Shown one piece after another: positions 24,008-32,933 of a stretch of 64,000 nt of DNA; positions within the stretch are counted from its first letter, which is position 1, and each line of letters opens with the position of its first letter. Source of the DNA: Embleya sp049739465 (GTDB taxonomy: Bacteria; Actinomycetota; Actinomycetes; Streptomycetales; Streptomycetaceae); assembly GCF_049739465.1 (NCBI RefSeq), contig NZ_JBMHHY010000039.1, forward strand, positions 1 to 64,000. The letters run 5' to 3'. A program made the translations under genes and the position numbers. The notes under the pieces are model-generated. The model was given only the letters and a program-made list of their open reading frames with translations. It made no database searches and was not told where the DNA came from.

Positions 24008-24832
24008 GTGGCCCTGTCCCCCACCCCCGCCCCGCCGCCCGCGGCCGATCCCGTACTCGAACTGCGCGGCATCAACAAGAGCTTCGGCGCCGTACACGTG
24101 CTGCGCGACGTGGACCTGTCCGTGTACGAGGGCCAGGTCACCGCGCTCGTCGGCGACAACGGCGCGGGCAAGTCGACCCTGGTCAAATGCATCGGCGGGA
24201 TCCACACCGCCGACTCCGGCGACTACTTCTTCGCCGGCGACAAGGTCACCGTCAACAGCCCGCGCGACGCCTCCGACCTGGGCGTGGAGATCGTCTACCA
24301 GGACCTCGCGCTGTGCGACAACCTCGACATCGTGCAGAACATGTTCCTGGGCCGCGAGCGCCGACGCGGCTGGGTCCTGGACGAGGACACCATGGAACAG
24401 ATCGCCGAGGAGACCCTGGCGGGCCTGTCCGTACGTACCGTCTCCTCGATCCGACAGCGCGTCTCCAGCCTCTCCGGCGGCCAGCGGCAGACCGTGGCGA
24501 TCGCCAAGGCGGTGTTGTGGAACAGCAAGGTGGTCGTCCTGGACGAACCCACCGCCGCCCTCGGCGTATCACAGACCGCCCAGGTCCTCGAACTGGTCCG
24601 CCGGCTCGCCGACAACGGCCTGGCCGTCGTGCTCATCTCGCACAACATGAACGACGTGTTCGCCGTCGCCGACCGCATCGCCGTGCTCTACCTCGGCCGC
24701 ACCGCCGCCCAGGTCAGCACCAGCGAAATCACCCATTCCCAGATCGTCGAACTCATCACGTCGGGACAGACCGAGGCACTCGGTCCCGGCGCGGGTCGAA
24801 ACGCCACGGGTCGAAACGGAGTGAACCGATGA
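24008..24832 (+). CDS. Sugar ABC transporter ATP-binding protein (single NBD)
   Basis: A 274-aa nucleotide-binding protein with one ABC domain: Walker A GDNGAGKST, Q-loop VYQDLALCDNLDIVQN, signature SLSGGQRQ, Walker B VVVLDEPTAAL and H-loop LISHNMNDV. The GDNGAGKST form belongs to the CUT2 (monosaccharide) family. It has half the length of XylG/RbsA, which carry two NBDs, so it should dimerise. GAGGAG lies before GTG 24008. It overlaps the permease gene by ATGA. Confidence 0.92.
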   Translation: MALSPTPAPPPAADPVLELRGINKSFGAVHVLRDVDLSVYEGQVTALVGDNGAGKSTLVKCIGGIHTADSGDYFFAGDKVTVNSPRDASDLGVEIVYQDLALCDNLDIVQNMFLGRERRRGWVLDEDTMEQIAEETLAGLSVRTVSSIRQRVSSLSGGQRQTVAIAKAVLWNSKVVVLDEPTAALGVSQTAQVLELVRRLADNGLAVVLISHNMNDVFAVADRIAVLYLGRTAAQVSTSEITHSQIVELITSGQTEALGPGAGRNATGRNGVNR

Positions 24833-26091
24833 CCAGCAGCGTCCTGCCTCTCGCCGACAACGGCGAGACCCACGCGCCCGAGTCGCCGGTGGTCACCCAC
24901 CTCAAGGGCTACCTCGGCCGACTGCGCGGCGGCGACACCGGCGCGATGCCCGCCGTCCTCGGACTCGCGGTGTTGTGCACTGTCTTCGCGATCATGCGGC
25001 CCAAGTTCCTGAGCGCGGGCAACTTCGCCAACCTGTTCACCCAGGGCGCCGCGGTCACCGTGATCGCCATGGGCCTGATCTTCGTCCTGGTCCTGGGCGA
25101 GATCGACCTGTCCGCGGGCTTCGCCAGCGGGGTCTGCGCGGCGGTACTCGCCGTGCTGCTCACCGAACACGGCTGGCCGTGGTACGGCGCGGTGTTGGCC
25201 GCCCTGGCCGTCGGCGCGGTGATCGGCCTGCTGCTCGGCGTCCTGGTGGCCAAGGTCGGCATCCCCTCCTTCGTGGTCACCCTCGGCGCGTTCCTGGCCT
25301 TCCAGGGCGTGTCCCTGCTCCTGGTCAAGGGCGGCACCAACGTCCCCGTCCGCGACTCGACCATCCTGGCCATCTCCAACCGCAACCTCGCGCCCATCGT
25401 CGGCTGGTTGCTCGCCGCCGCCACCGTCGGCGGCTACGCGGCGCTGCAACTGCGCCGCAACCGCGCCCGAACCCGACGCGGCCTGAGCGCCGAGCCGATC
25501 GCGATCACCGGCATCCGGGTCGGCACCCTGGCCGTCCTGGTCGGCCTCGCGGTCTATGTGCTCAACCAGGAACGCAGCCGCAACACGGTGATCTCCTCGC
25601 TGCGCGGCGTGCCGATCGTGGTGCCGATCCTGGTCCTGCTGCTCCTGCTCGGCACCTTCGTCCTGCGCCGCACCCCGTACGGGCTGAGCCTGTACGCGGT
25701 CGGCGGGAACCGCGAGGCGGCCCGGCGGGCCGGGATCAACGTGGACCGGGTACGCATCTCGGCCTTCGTGATCTGCTCCACGATGGCCGCGATCGGCGGC
25801 ATCGTCGCCGCGTCCCGGGCCAACTCGGTGGACTCCAACACCGGCGGCAGCAATGTGCTGCTCTACGCGGTCGGCGCCGCGGTGATCGGCGGCACCAGCC
25901 TGTTCGGCGGCAAGGGCCGGGTCCTGGACGCGGTACTCGGCGGCGCGGTGGTCGCGGTGATCGACAACGGCATGGGGCTCATGGGGTACAGCGCCGGCGT
26001 CAAGTACGTTGTGACCGGCGTCGTGCTGCTCCTCGCCGCCGGGGTCGACGCCCTGTCGCGGCGGCGGGCCGAAGCCGCCGGGCTGCGGTGA
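24829..26091 (+). CDS. Sugar ABC transporter permease (XylH type)
   Basis: A 420-aa permease of the CUT2 family with about ten hydrophobic segments. LGEIDLSAGFASGV and IGGTSLFGGKGRVLDAVLGG are characteristic. A long charged loop (near 205-220, RRNRARTRR) matches the extra loop of xylose-type permeases. It forms the membrane channel with the preceding ATPase. Starts in the ATGA overlap and ends overlapping the GTG of the ROK gene. Confidence 0.93.
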   Translation: MTSSVLPLADNGETHAPESPVVTHLKGYLGRLRGGDTGAMPAVLGLAVLCTVFAIMRPKFLSAGNFANLFTQGAAVTVIAMGLIFVLVLGEIDLSAGFASGVCAAVLAVLLTEHGWPWYGAVLAALAVGAVIGLLLGVLVAKVGIPSFVVTLGAFLAFQGVSLLLVKGGTNVPVRDSTILAISNRNLAPIVGWLLAAATVGGYAALQLRRNRARTRRGLSAEPIAITGIRVGTLAVLVGLAVYVLNQERSRNTVISSLRGVPIVVPILVLLLLLGTFVLRRTPYGLSLYAVGGNREAARRAGINVDRVRISAFVICSTMAAIGGIVAASRANSVDSNTGGSNVLLYAVGAAVIGGTSLFGGKGRVLDAVLGGAVVAVIDNGMGLMGYSAGVKYVVTGVVLLLAAGVDALSRRRAEAAGLR

Positions 26092-27335
26092 CGCCGCCCT
26101 CCCCCTCGAGCGACGCCACGGACGAGAAAGGCAGGGTCCGCAGCCCGATGCGCGCAGCGCCCACCCAGGAGGACATCCGCAGGCAGAACCTGGGGGCGCT
26201 GCTGCGCCACGTGCACGTGCTCGGCCCCACCTCGCGCGCCCAGTTGACCGCCGGGATGGGTCTGAACCGCAGCACGATCGGCGCGCTCACCGCCGACCTC
26301 GCGGCAGCCGGACTGGTCATCGAGGAGGCGCCGTCGCCGCGCGACACCGCGGGCGGCGGGCGCGGGCGACCGTCGCTGGTGGTCCGGGCGCAGTCGCAGC
26401 GGGTGTACGTGTACGCGTTCGTGATCGGCGTGGACCGGGTGGTCGCGGCCCGGGTCGGGCTCGGCGGGATGATCCTGGATCGCCGCGAACTCCAGCGTCC
26501 CGGCAGCCGGTTCTCGCCCAAGGAGGTCGCCGACGCGCTCGGCGGGTTCGTCGCGCAGATGCGGCTGACCACGCCGCACGACGGGGTGTGCGTGGGCGCC
26601 GGCGTCGCGGTGTGCGCGATGGTGCGCGGCTCGGACGGCACGATCCCCGAGGGGCCGACGCCCGACTGGCACGACGAACCGCTCGGCGAGCGGCTGTCGG
26701 CGGCGATCGGCACGGTGGTCATGGTCGGCAACGACGCCGAACTGGGCGTGGTCGCGGAGCATACCCGGGGGGCGGCGGTGGGCTGCGACGACGTGATCTA
26801 CCTGCACGGCGACGTGTGCATCGGCGGCGGCATCCTGTCCGGCGGACGGCCGGTCACCGGCGGCGACGGCTACGCGGGCGAGGTCGGGCACATGGTGGTC
26901 AACCCGGACGGGCGGCCGTGTCGGTGCGGGTCGCGCGGGTGCTGGGAGACCGAGATCGGCGAATTCGCACTGACGCGCGGCACCGCGAAGCATGCGATCG
27001 GCGGGTTCGCCGACTCGGCGGCGCGCGGGGACCAGGACGCCGAGGAGGGGCTGCGCCGGGTGGGCGACTGGTTGGGGCTCGGGGTGGCGAACCTGGTCAA
27101 CATCCTCAACCCGCAGATGGTGGTGTTCGGCGGCACGCTGCGCGAGGTCTACCTGGCCACGGCCGCCCAGGTGCGGAGTCGGCTGAACCGGACCAGCCTG
27201 TCCGTCACACGCGAACACCTGAAACTGCGCACGGCTGCGCTCGGCGACGACGCGCCACTGTACGGCGCGGCCGAACTCGCCTTCGCGCGCTTGTTGGACA
27301 ACCCACTGGAGTCCGGGCTGACGCCGACGAGTTGA
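26088..27335 (+). CDS. ROK-family transcriptional regulator
   Basis: A 415-aa regulator (395 aa if ATG 26148 is used). The N-terminal winged helix (EDIRRQNLGALLRHVHVLGPTSRAQLTAGMGLNRSTI) is followed by a ROK sugar-binding domain with GNDAELGVVAEH, GEVGHMVVNPDG and the zinc motif CRCGSRGCWE. Xylose-type ROK repressors release their operator on binding the sugar. The GTGA overlap with the permease favours 26088, but AAAGGCAGG before ATG 26148 makes that start possible. The likely target is the operator at 22530. Confidence 0.9.
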   Translation: MTPPSPSSDATDEKGRVRSPMRAAPTQEDIRRQNLGALLRHVHVLGPTSRAQLTAGMGLNRSTIGALTADLAAAGLVIEEAPSPRDTAGGGRGRPSLVVRAQSQRVYVYAFVIGVDRVVAARVGLGGMILDRRELQRPGSRFSPKEVADALGGFVAQMRLTTPHDGVCVGAGVAVCAMVRGSDGTIPEGPTPDWHDEPLGERLSAAIGTVVMVGNDAELGVVAEHTRGAAVGCDDVIYLHGDVCIGGGILSGGRPVTGGDGYAGEVGHMVVNPDGRPCRCGSRGCWETEIGEFALTRGTAKHAIGGFADSAARGDQDAEEGLRRVGDWLGLGVANLVNILNPQMVVFGGTLREVYLATAAQVRSRLNRTSLSVTREHLKLRTAALGDDAPLYGAAELAFARLLDNPLESGLTPTS

Positions 27336-27422
27336 CAAGCGGCCGGCCTCACGCGCGACCGGGTGGGCGGGACCTGCCCGGCCTGCGGCCAAGGCGGCCT
27401 CACGCGCCGGCCAGGCTACTTG

Positions 27423-27570
27423 GCCTCAAACGCCGGCCGGGCTGAGTTTTTGGCTCAGTTCGCGACGAACAGCCCGTCCGGCGTTTGAGGACGGCCCGGA
27501 CGGAACGGCCCGGCCGGCGTCCCGGGTTACGCCGACCTCCCCAGCCCGTCCGGCGTTTGAGGACGGCTCG
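27423..27570. repeat. Streptomycete GGCGTTTGAGG intergenic repeat, three copies
   Basis: CAGCCCGTCCGGCGTTTGAGG occurs at about 27470 and 27542; an inverted variant (CCTCAAACGCCGGCCGGGCTG) is at 27424-27444. The first and second can pair as a large hairpin. The motif is widespread between genes in Streptomyces genomes. The whole 27336-27779 interval shows no gene; near 27740-27780 CACCAAGCGAAGCRTCACG is also repeated. Confidence 0.8.
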
Positions 27571-27779
27571 GGTCCACGATCGGGTGGACTCTGGTGGCCG
27601 AATGAGCCGTTCGGGTGACATGTGCGCACGGCCGGCGTGGCGCGGCGTGTTTCATGGTCGTCGTGTGGCCGCCGGGTCCGGAAGGTGCATCGCGCCCGAG
27701 CTCCTCCCGAACCCGGCGGCGGGTCACGCAACTCCTCCACCAAGCGAAGCGTCACGCAGCCCCCGCACCAAGCGAAGCA

Positions 27780-28046
27780 TCACGTCCCTCCCGGACCCGA
27801 CGGAGGCGGTGTGCACGGTTCCCACTTGCGGGCGGCCTTTGCGAGCGTCTCGGCGTCGGTGATGTACGCCTCGAAGTAGCCGCAGGTGGTGCACAGATAG
27901 TGTTCCGCGCGCCCCCGCGCGAACCGCATCGAACCGATACGCACCATCACGTCCGGGCCGCCGGTACGCATCCCGTCCCGCCGGCGGACGACGGTTGCCC
28001 GACCGCATTTCGTACAGATGCCTGAGCGCATGCCTCCAGCCAACAC
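27780..28046 (-). CDS. Small zinc-ribbon protein
   Basis: An 88-aa protein with two CxxC knuckles (CTKCG and CTTCG), followed by YFEAYITDAETLAKAARKWE. The CTTCGYFE-YI pattern is shared by many small uncharacterised bacterial zinc-ribbon proteins, so it is a real gene of unknown role. GTG 28046 has GGGGGAG 5 nt upstream, whereas the internal ATG 28031 has its GGAGG too close to serve. Confidence 0.75.
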   Translation of the reverse strand: MLAGGMRSGICTKCGRATVVRRRDGMRTGGPDVMVRIGSMRFARGRAEHYLCTTCGYFEAYITDAETLAKAARKWEPCTPPPSGPGGT

Positions 28047-28229
28047 GGTGCTCCCCCGTGCCGGCTACAGGCGCTTCCCTTATCCGGCCACTATCCGGCC
28101 ACCTGTCCGACTTCCGCCGCTCACCCCGGGGTTGCCCGGTATTCGAGTCCACGGGCCGACCCGCGTCGACCGCAACTCCCCCGGCGGCCACGGCATTCCG
28201 TCGGACCGCCGAAGGAGTGGCCGCCCGGC

Positions 28230-29210
28230 TCAGCCGCCGAGTACCGGCAGGGTCAGTGCGCAGACCCGGTCGGTGCGGCCCGGGTCGAGCGCGTTGAGCA
28301 CCTCGTTGAGCGCGACCCGGTCGTAGATGATCGCCAGGTGGTCGGAGAAGTCCACGCCGCAGTGGTCCTGGACGGTCACGTTGCGCACGTCGGGGCCGGT
28401 CAGGAAGGCCCGCGTGTACGGCACGATCACCTCGTCGTACCGGCTCTCGATCATCGTGTAGCGCACCCCCGGCGCGGTGTCCGGCAGTGCGTTGAGCGCG
28501 CGCATGAACGGTGAGCCGATGTCCTGTTGCGCGCACGCCGGGCACAGTCGGTCGAAGGCCGCCCGGCCGCCGGGGAAGGCGTCGAGCAGGTTCAGGATCG
28601 CCTGCAGGTCCGCACCGTGGCTGCTGGGCGCCAGGCCGACCAGGTCGTGCACCTTGGCCGCGCCGCCGAGCACTTGGAGGTAGTAGCGCGGCAGCGCGCC
28701 GCCGCCCTGCGAGTGGCCGACCAGGTCGACCCGCGCGGCGCCGGTGGCGGTACGGACCCGGTCGACGAAGGCGCCGAGTTGGGCCGCACTGGTGGGTATG
28801 TCGCCGTAGCCCTGGAACAACCCGCCGGGCGCGCCACCGTAGTTCAGCGCGAAGACGCAGTAGCCGTTGTTCTTCAGCAGCGGGGACAGCGCCTGCCAGC
28901 TGTCCGTCATGTTGCCGAGCGTGCCGTGCAGCAGCACCACCGGGCGCGGGTGCGCGGCGCTCGGCCGACAGCCGAAGTCGTTGGCGCCGGGCGGCGAGCT
29001 GTTCGGGGTGAGCAGTTGGGCCGTGATGCCGGCGGCGAAGCTGTACGGCACGGGCAGGCGCGGCGCGGCGGCGGCCGGCGTGGGCAACAACCAGGCCAGC
29101 GCCATCGTCACGGCCAGGCCCAGGATGCCGAGCCGGGTCCGGGGGCCGTCCGGCCGGCGGGTGGGCGGCCTGGTGGGAGTGGGTCTTGCGACGCGTTCGG
29201 AGCCGAGCAT
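28230..29210 (-). CDS. Secreted class 2 lipase/esterase
   Basis: A 326-aa exported triacylglycerol lipase-like enzyme. A twin-arginine-rich N-terminus and hydrophobic segment (about 28-50) end AAAA. NDFGCRPSAAHPRPVVLLHGTLGN is the hallmark opening of streptomycete lipases. GHSQGG holds the nucleophile Ser, ESRYDEVIVPY the Asp region and DHCGVDFSDHLAI the His region; Cys pairs suggest disulphides. GGAGG lies 5 nt before the ATG. It stands alone, divergent from the SpoIIE phosphatase. Confidence 0.9.
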   Translation of the reverse strand: MLGSERVARPTPTRPPTRRPDGPRTRLGILGLAVTMALAWLLPTPAAAAPRLPVPYSFAAGITAQLLTPNSSPPGANDFGCRPSAAHPRPVVLLHGTLGNMTDSWQALSPLLKNNGYCVFALNYGGAPGGLFQGYGDIPTSAAQLGAFVDRVRTATGAARVDLVGHSQGGGALPRYYLQVLGGAAKVHDLVGLAPSSHGADLQAILNLLDAFPGGRAAFDRLCPACAQQDIGSPFMRALNALPDTAPGVRYTMIESRYDEVIVPYTRAFLTGPDVRNVTVQDHCGVDFSDHLAIIYDRVALNEVLNALDPGRTDRVCALTLPVLGG

Positions 29211-29543
29211 CGACGCCTCCAGATGAGCGCGAGGGGCCCCGCGACGGTGCGGGGGCGCGAGGTTATCGACGGTTCGTACGGGTTACAACGGGACGGCACG
29301 GTTGGTCGGGACGCGGTCGGGACGCGGTCGGTGCGGGGGCGATCGGCGGTTGGCGGGTCGGCGGGTGCGCAGGGCTGATCAGCAAGGGTGATCGGCAAGG
29401 GTGATCAGCAGGGGCGATCAACCGTGTGGCGTAGCTGGGCACAGGTCGGATCGGGAAAGGGCTGGAAGGACCAACTGCCGCCAGGATCCGCCGGAACCGG
29501 GCCTGGCGGCTCACTCCGGGTGAACCAGGACGGTGCCTTCCCG
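29211..29543. other. Divergent region with 13-bp tandem repeat
   Basis: Between the lipase and phosphatase genes. CTGATCAGCAAGG, GTGATCGGCAAGG and GTGATCAGCAGGG follow each other at 29375-29413, with a fourth partial unit to 29420; GGGACGCGGTC is repeated near 29310-29330. No promoter could be assigned. Confidence 0.5.
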
Positions 29544-30674
29544 ATGAGCGAGACCCCGGTGCTCGGCGTGGTCCGCGGCTGGTCGTTGCGGCGGTTGGTC
29601 CCGCTGCTGCCGGCGCTGCTGTTCGTGCTGGTCGTGGTGGTCGATTTCGGGACGCCGGAGAAGTTTCGGGTCGACGAGATGTTGTGTCTGGTGCCGATGA
29701 CCGCGTCGAGCCTGAGCTCGGTGCGCGCGACGATCGGGTACGCGGTGGCCGCCACGGTGACCTTCGCGGTGCTCGATCCGTGGTTGTCCGCGTCCGGATA
29801 CACCCGGGACTGGGCCGGGTTCGTGGTGGTGGTGCTGGGTGGGGCGATCGCGGTGGCGACGGTGTTGTTGCGGACCCGGCTCCAGGAGCGGGTGTCCCGC
29901 CTGGGCAATGTGGTCGAGCACGTTCAGCGGGCGCTGTTGCCGCCGGTACCGCCGGTGGTCGGCGGGATTCGGGTCGAGCGCAGCTATCTGGCCGCCGAGG
30001 TGGACGCGGAGGTGGGCGGGGATGTGTACGACGTGGTGGCCACGCCGTACGGGACGCGCGCGTTCATCGCCGACGTGCAGGGCAAGGGGCTGACCGCGGT
30101 GGGCGCGAGTGCGGCGCTGGTCGGCGCGTTCGGGGAGGCCGCGTTCGCCGAGCCGGACCTGTGGTGGGTGGGGCATCGCATGGGTGAGGGGCTCGAGCGG
30201 TTCGGCGCCAACCAGGTGCTGCTCGGTGAGCCGGACACGGACTGGTTCGCCACCGCGCTGCTGGTCCGGTTCGGGCCGGACGGGCAGGTCGAACTGGTCA
30301 ACTACGGCCACGAGCCGCCCGCCCTGATCGGCCCGGCCGGGGTGCGCTGGCTGGACGTGGCACCGGAACTGCCGCTCGGCCTGGCCGGTCTGATCCCGTC
30401 CGAGGAGCGCGCGCCGGCGTATCGGTTCCGGATGGCGCCGGACGAGCTGTTGCTGCTGTATACCGACGGGACCACCGAGGCTCGGGACGGCCAGGGCCGG
30501 TTCTTCCCGCTGCGCGACTGGCTGGCCCGGCACGCCGAGCCGAACCGCTCGGCCGCCGAATTGCTCGCCCTACTGCAACAGGCGCTGCTCGCGCATGTGG
30601 GCGGCCGGCTCACCGACGACGCGGCGCTGATGATCCTGCGCCCGGAGGCACCGGCCGCAGCCGCCGGGCGCTGA
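29544..30674 (+). CDS. Membrane-anchored SpoIIE-type PP2C serine phosphatase
   Basis: A 376-aa protein with an N-terminal membrane region of about four helices (15-120) and a SpoIIE phosphatase domain (150-370). Metal and active-site motifs are EVGGDVYDVV, FIADVQGKG, LLYTDGTTEARD and DDAALMIL. Such proteins usually dephosphorylate anti-sigma-factor antagonists in stress and development; no partner genes adjoin it. ATG 29544 is chosen so that the protein begins just before the membrane part; GTG 29520 is an alternative. Neither has a strong ribosome-binding site. Confidence 0.85.
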   Translation: MSETPVLGVVRGWSLRRLVPLLPALLFVLVVVVDFGTPEKFRVDEMLCLVPMTASSLSSVRATIGYAVAATVTFAVLDPWLSASGYTRDWAGFVVVVLGGAIAVATVLLRTRLQERVSRLGNVVEHVQRALLPPVPPVVGGIRVERSYLAAEVDAEVGGDVYDVVATPYGTRAFIADVQGKGLTAVGASAALVGAFGEAAFAEPDLWWVGHRMGEGLERFGANQVLLGEPDTDWFATALLVRFGPDGQVELVNYGHEPPALIGPAGVRWLDVAPELPLGLAGLIPSEERAPAYRFRMAPDELLLLYTDGTTEARDGQGRFFPLRDWLARHAEPNRSAAELLALLQQALLAHVGGRLTDDAALMILRPEAPAAAAGR

Positions 30675-30742
30675 GCGCCGGCCGCCGGAGCGGGGTGCGC
30701 GCGGGTGTTCCCGAACGAGTTCGCGTTGCGGTCTAGCCTTGA

Positions 30743-30758
30743 TACCGACCGGTCGGTA
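30743..30758. promoter_or_regulatory. TetR-type palindrome 1 before the acyl-CoA operon
   Basis: TACCGACCGGTCGGTA is a perfect 16-bp palindrome just after a possible -10 (TAGCCT, 30734). It is of the ACCGACCGGTCGGT type commonly bound by TetR-family repressors of fatty-acid genes. The rest of 30675-30981 shows no gene. Confidence 0.65.
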
Positions 30759-30845
30759 CCGTGGCTGCCACAAGTGTGAAGCCCGCCCCCACCGCCTCCT
30801 GGTCCGCCCCTTTCACCACCCCCGCCTCGACGCAGCATGTGCGCA

Positions 30846-30857
30846 CCGACCGGTCGG
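30846..30857. promoter_or_regulatory. TetR-type palindrome 2 before the acyl-CoA operon
   Basis: CCGACCGGTCGG repeats the 12-bp core of palindrome 1, 101 bp further downstream (centre to centre), about ten helical turns. No tetR gene adjoins either site. Confidence 0.55.
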
Positions 30858-30981
30858 CAGCTCGCGGCCGGGCACACGGGACGTATCGGGACGTGGCTCG
30901 GGATGGAACTCGGACCGGCCGGGGTGCGGCATTCACCCGCTCGACCCCGTGATCCGCGACGACCCGGAGGACCCGGCAGCC

Positions 30982-31761
30982 ATGACCGAGAACACCCCCG
31001 CGACCCCGACCACACCGCGCGTGGCCATCGTCACCGGCGCCGCGCGCGGCATCGGCGCCGCCACCGCCCGCCGCCTCGCCGCCGAGGGCCTGGCCGTGGC
31101 CGTGCTCGACCTGGACGAGGCGGCCTGTGCCGAGACGGTGGCCACGATCACCGCGGCCGGCGGCACCGCGCTCGCCGTCGGCGCGGACGTCACCGTCGGC
31201 GAGCAGGTGGACGCCGCCGTCGCCCGCGTGGTCGACACGCTCGGCGCGCCGACCGTACTGGTCAACAACGCGGGCGTGATCCGCGACAACCTGCTGTTCA
31301 AGATGTCCGACGGCGACTGGGACACGGTGATCGACGTACACCTGCGCGGCGCGTTCCTGATGTGCCGCGCGGTACAGGCGCACATGACCGCGGCGGGCTA
31401 CGGCCGGATCGTCAACCTGTCCAGTTCCTCCGCGCTCGGCAACCGGGGGCAGGCGAACTACTCGGCGGCCAAGGCCGGGCTCCAGGGCTTCACCAAGACG
31501 CTGGCCTTCGAACTGGGCAAGTTCGGGGTGACCGCCAACGCGGTGGCACCCGGCTTCATCGTCACCGACATGACCGCCGCGACCGCGGCCCGAGTCGGCA
31601 TGGAGTTCGAGGAGTTCCAAAAGGCCGCCGCCACGCAGATCCCGGTCCGCCGGGTCGGCCGCCCCGAGGACGTCGCGAACACCATCGCGTTCCTGGCGAG
31701 CGAGGGAGCCGGCTTCGTGTCCGGCCAGGTGATCTACGTCGCGGGCGGCCCGCTGTGCTGA
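30982..31761 (+). CDS. FabG-like short-chain dehydrogenase/reductase
   Basis: A 259-aa SDR. NAD(P) motif TGAARGIG at 18-25, NNAG near 95 and the catalytic S-Y-K in SSSSALGNRGQANYSAAKAG. It should oxidise or reduce a 3-hydroxyacyl-CoA in the pathway of the operon. The frame is open far upstream, but ATG 30982, after GGAGG, gives the proper family N-terminus. It overlaps the next gene by 7 bp. Confidence 0.9.
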   Translation: MTENTPATPTTPRVAIVTGAARGIGAATARRLAAEGLAVAVLDLDEAACAETVATITAAGGTALAVGADVTVGEQVDAAVARVVDTLGAPTVLVNNAGVIRDNLLFKMSDGDWDTVIDVHLRGAFLMCRAVQAHMTAAGYGRIVNLSSSSALGNRGQANYSAAKAGLQGFTKTLAFELGKFGVTANAVAPGFIVTDMTAATAARVGMEFEEFQKAAATQIPVRRVGRPEDVANTIAFLASEGAGFVSGQVIYVAGGPLC

Positions 31762-32933
31762 CCGCGACCGAACTCGACCACCGGGTAGGCGAGTTCATCG
31801 CCGCGCACCCGGATACCGAGGACGCCGTCGGCTATCTGCGGGCCCGCTTCGACGCCGGACTGGCCTGGGTGCACCACCCGGTCGGCCTCGGCGGCCTGGC
31901 CGCGCCGCGCGCCCTGCAACCGGCCGTGGACGCGCGCTTCGCCGCCGCCGGCGCACCGTCCAACAACCCCCGCCGGATCGGGATCGGCCTGGGGATGGCC
32001 GCGCCGACCGTGCTCGCCTACGGCACCGACGAGCAACACGCCCGCTGGTTGCGGCCGTTGTGGACCGGCGAGGAGGTGTGGTGCCAGCTGTTCAGCGAAC
32101 CGGGAGCCGGCTCCGACCTGGCCGCGCTCGGCACGCGTGCGGTCCGCGACGGGGACGAGTGGATCGTCGACGGCCAGAAGGTGTGGACGTCGATGGCGCA
32201 CGAGGCGCGCTGGGCCATCCTGATCACCCGCACCCACCCCGAACTGCCCAAGCACCAGGGCATGACGTACTTCGTCTGCGACATGAGCGCGCCCGGCGTC
32301 GAGGTGCGCCCGCTGCGCCAGGCCACCGGCGAGGCCGAGTTCAACGAGGTCTTCCTGACCGGCGTGCGCATCCCCGACGCACACCGACTGGGTGCGATCG
32401 GCGACGGGTGGAGCGTGGCGCGCACCACGCTGATGAACGAACGGGTGGCCATCGGCGGCGCCGCCGCGCCGCGCGAGGGCGGCCTGATCGGCATCGTCGC
32501 GGACACCTGGCGCGAACGCCCCGAACTGCGCACCGCAGGTCTGCACGACCGGCTGCTGCGACTGTGGGTGGAGGCCGAGGCGGCCCGGCTGACCTCGGAG
32601 CGGCTGCGCGGGCAACTGGCGGCCGGTGAACCGGGGCCCGAGGGCTCCTCGGCCAAGCTCGCGTTCGCCCGGCTCAACCAGGAGATCTCCGGACTGGAAC
32701 TGGACCTGCTGGCCGAGGAGGGCCTGCGGCACGACGAATGGACCATGCGCCGCCCCGCGTCGGTGGACTTCACCACCCGCTCCGCCGGCTACCGCTACTT
32801 GCGCGCCAAGGGCAACTCGATCGAGGGCGGCACCTCGGAGATCCTGCTCAACGTGGTCGCCGAGCGGGTGCTCGGGCTGCCGTCGGAGCCTCGCGTCGAC
32901 AAGGACGCCGCCTGGAAGGACCTGCCCCGATGA
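31755..32933 (+). CDS. Acyl-CoA dehydrogenase, subunit 1
   Basis: A 392-aa FAD enzyme. Signature LFSEPGAGSDLA, FAD-site VDGQKVWTSMAHEARW, and the C-terminal GNSIEGGTSEILLNVVAERVLGLP. It introduces a 2,3 double bond in an acyl-CoA. The neighbouring gene encodes a second, divergent acyl-CoA dehydrogenase. Such adjacent pairs in actinobacteria often form alpha2beta2 heterotetramers in sterol side-chain or specialised acyl catabolism. GTG start within the end of the SDR gene. Confidence 0.9.
   Translation: MLTATELDHRVGEFIAAHPDTEDAVGYLRARFDAGLAWVHHPVGLGGLAAPRALQPAVDARFAAAGAPSNNPRRIGIGLGMAAPTVLAYGTDEQHARWLRPLWTGEEVWCQLFSEPGAGSDLAALGTRAVRDGDEWIVDGQKVWTSMAHEARWAILITRTHPELPKHQGMTYFVCDMSAPGVEVRPLRQATGEAEFNEVFLTGVRIPDAHRLGAIGDGWSVARTTLMNERVAIGGAAAPREGGLIGIVADTWRERPELRTAGLHDRLLRLWVEAEAARLTSERLRGQLAAGEPGPEGSSAKLAFARLNQEISGLELDLLAEEGLRHDEWTMRRPASVDFTTRSAGYRYLRAKGNSIEGGTSEILLNVVAERVLGLPSEPRVDKDAAWKDLPR

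Noticed and set aside
28016..28031. ATG 28031 as start of the zinc-ribbon gene
   Set aside because: GGAGG is only one base from this ATG, while GTG 28046 has GGGGGAG at a proper distance.
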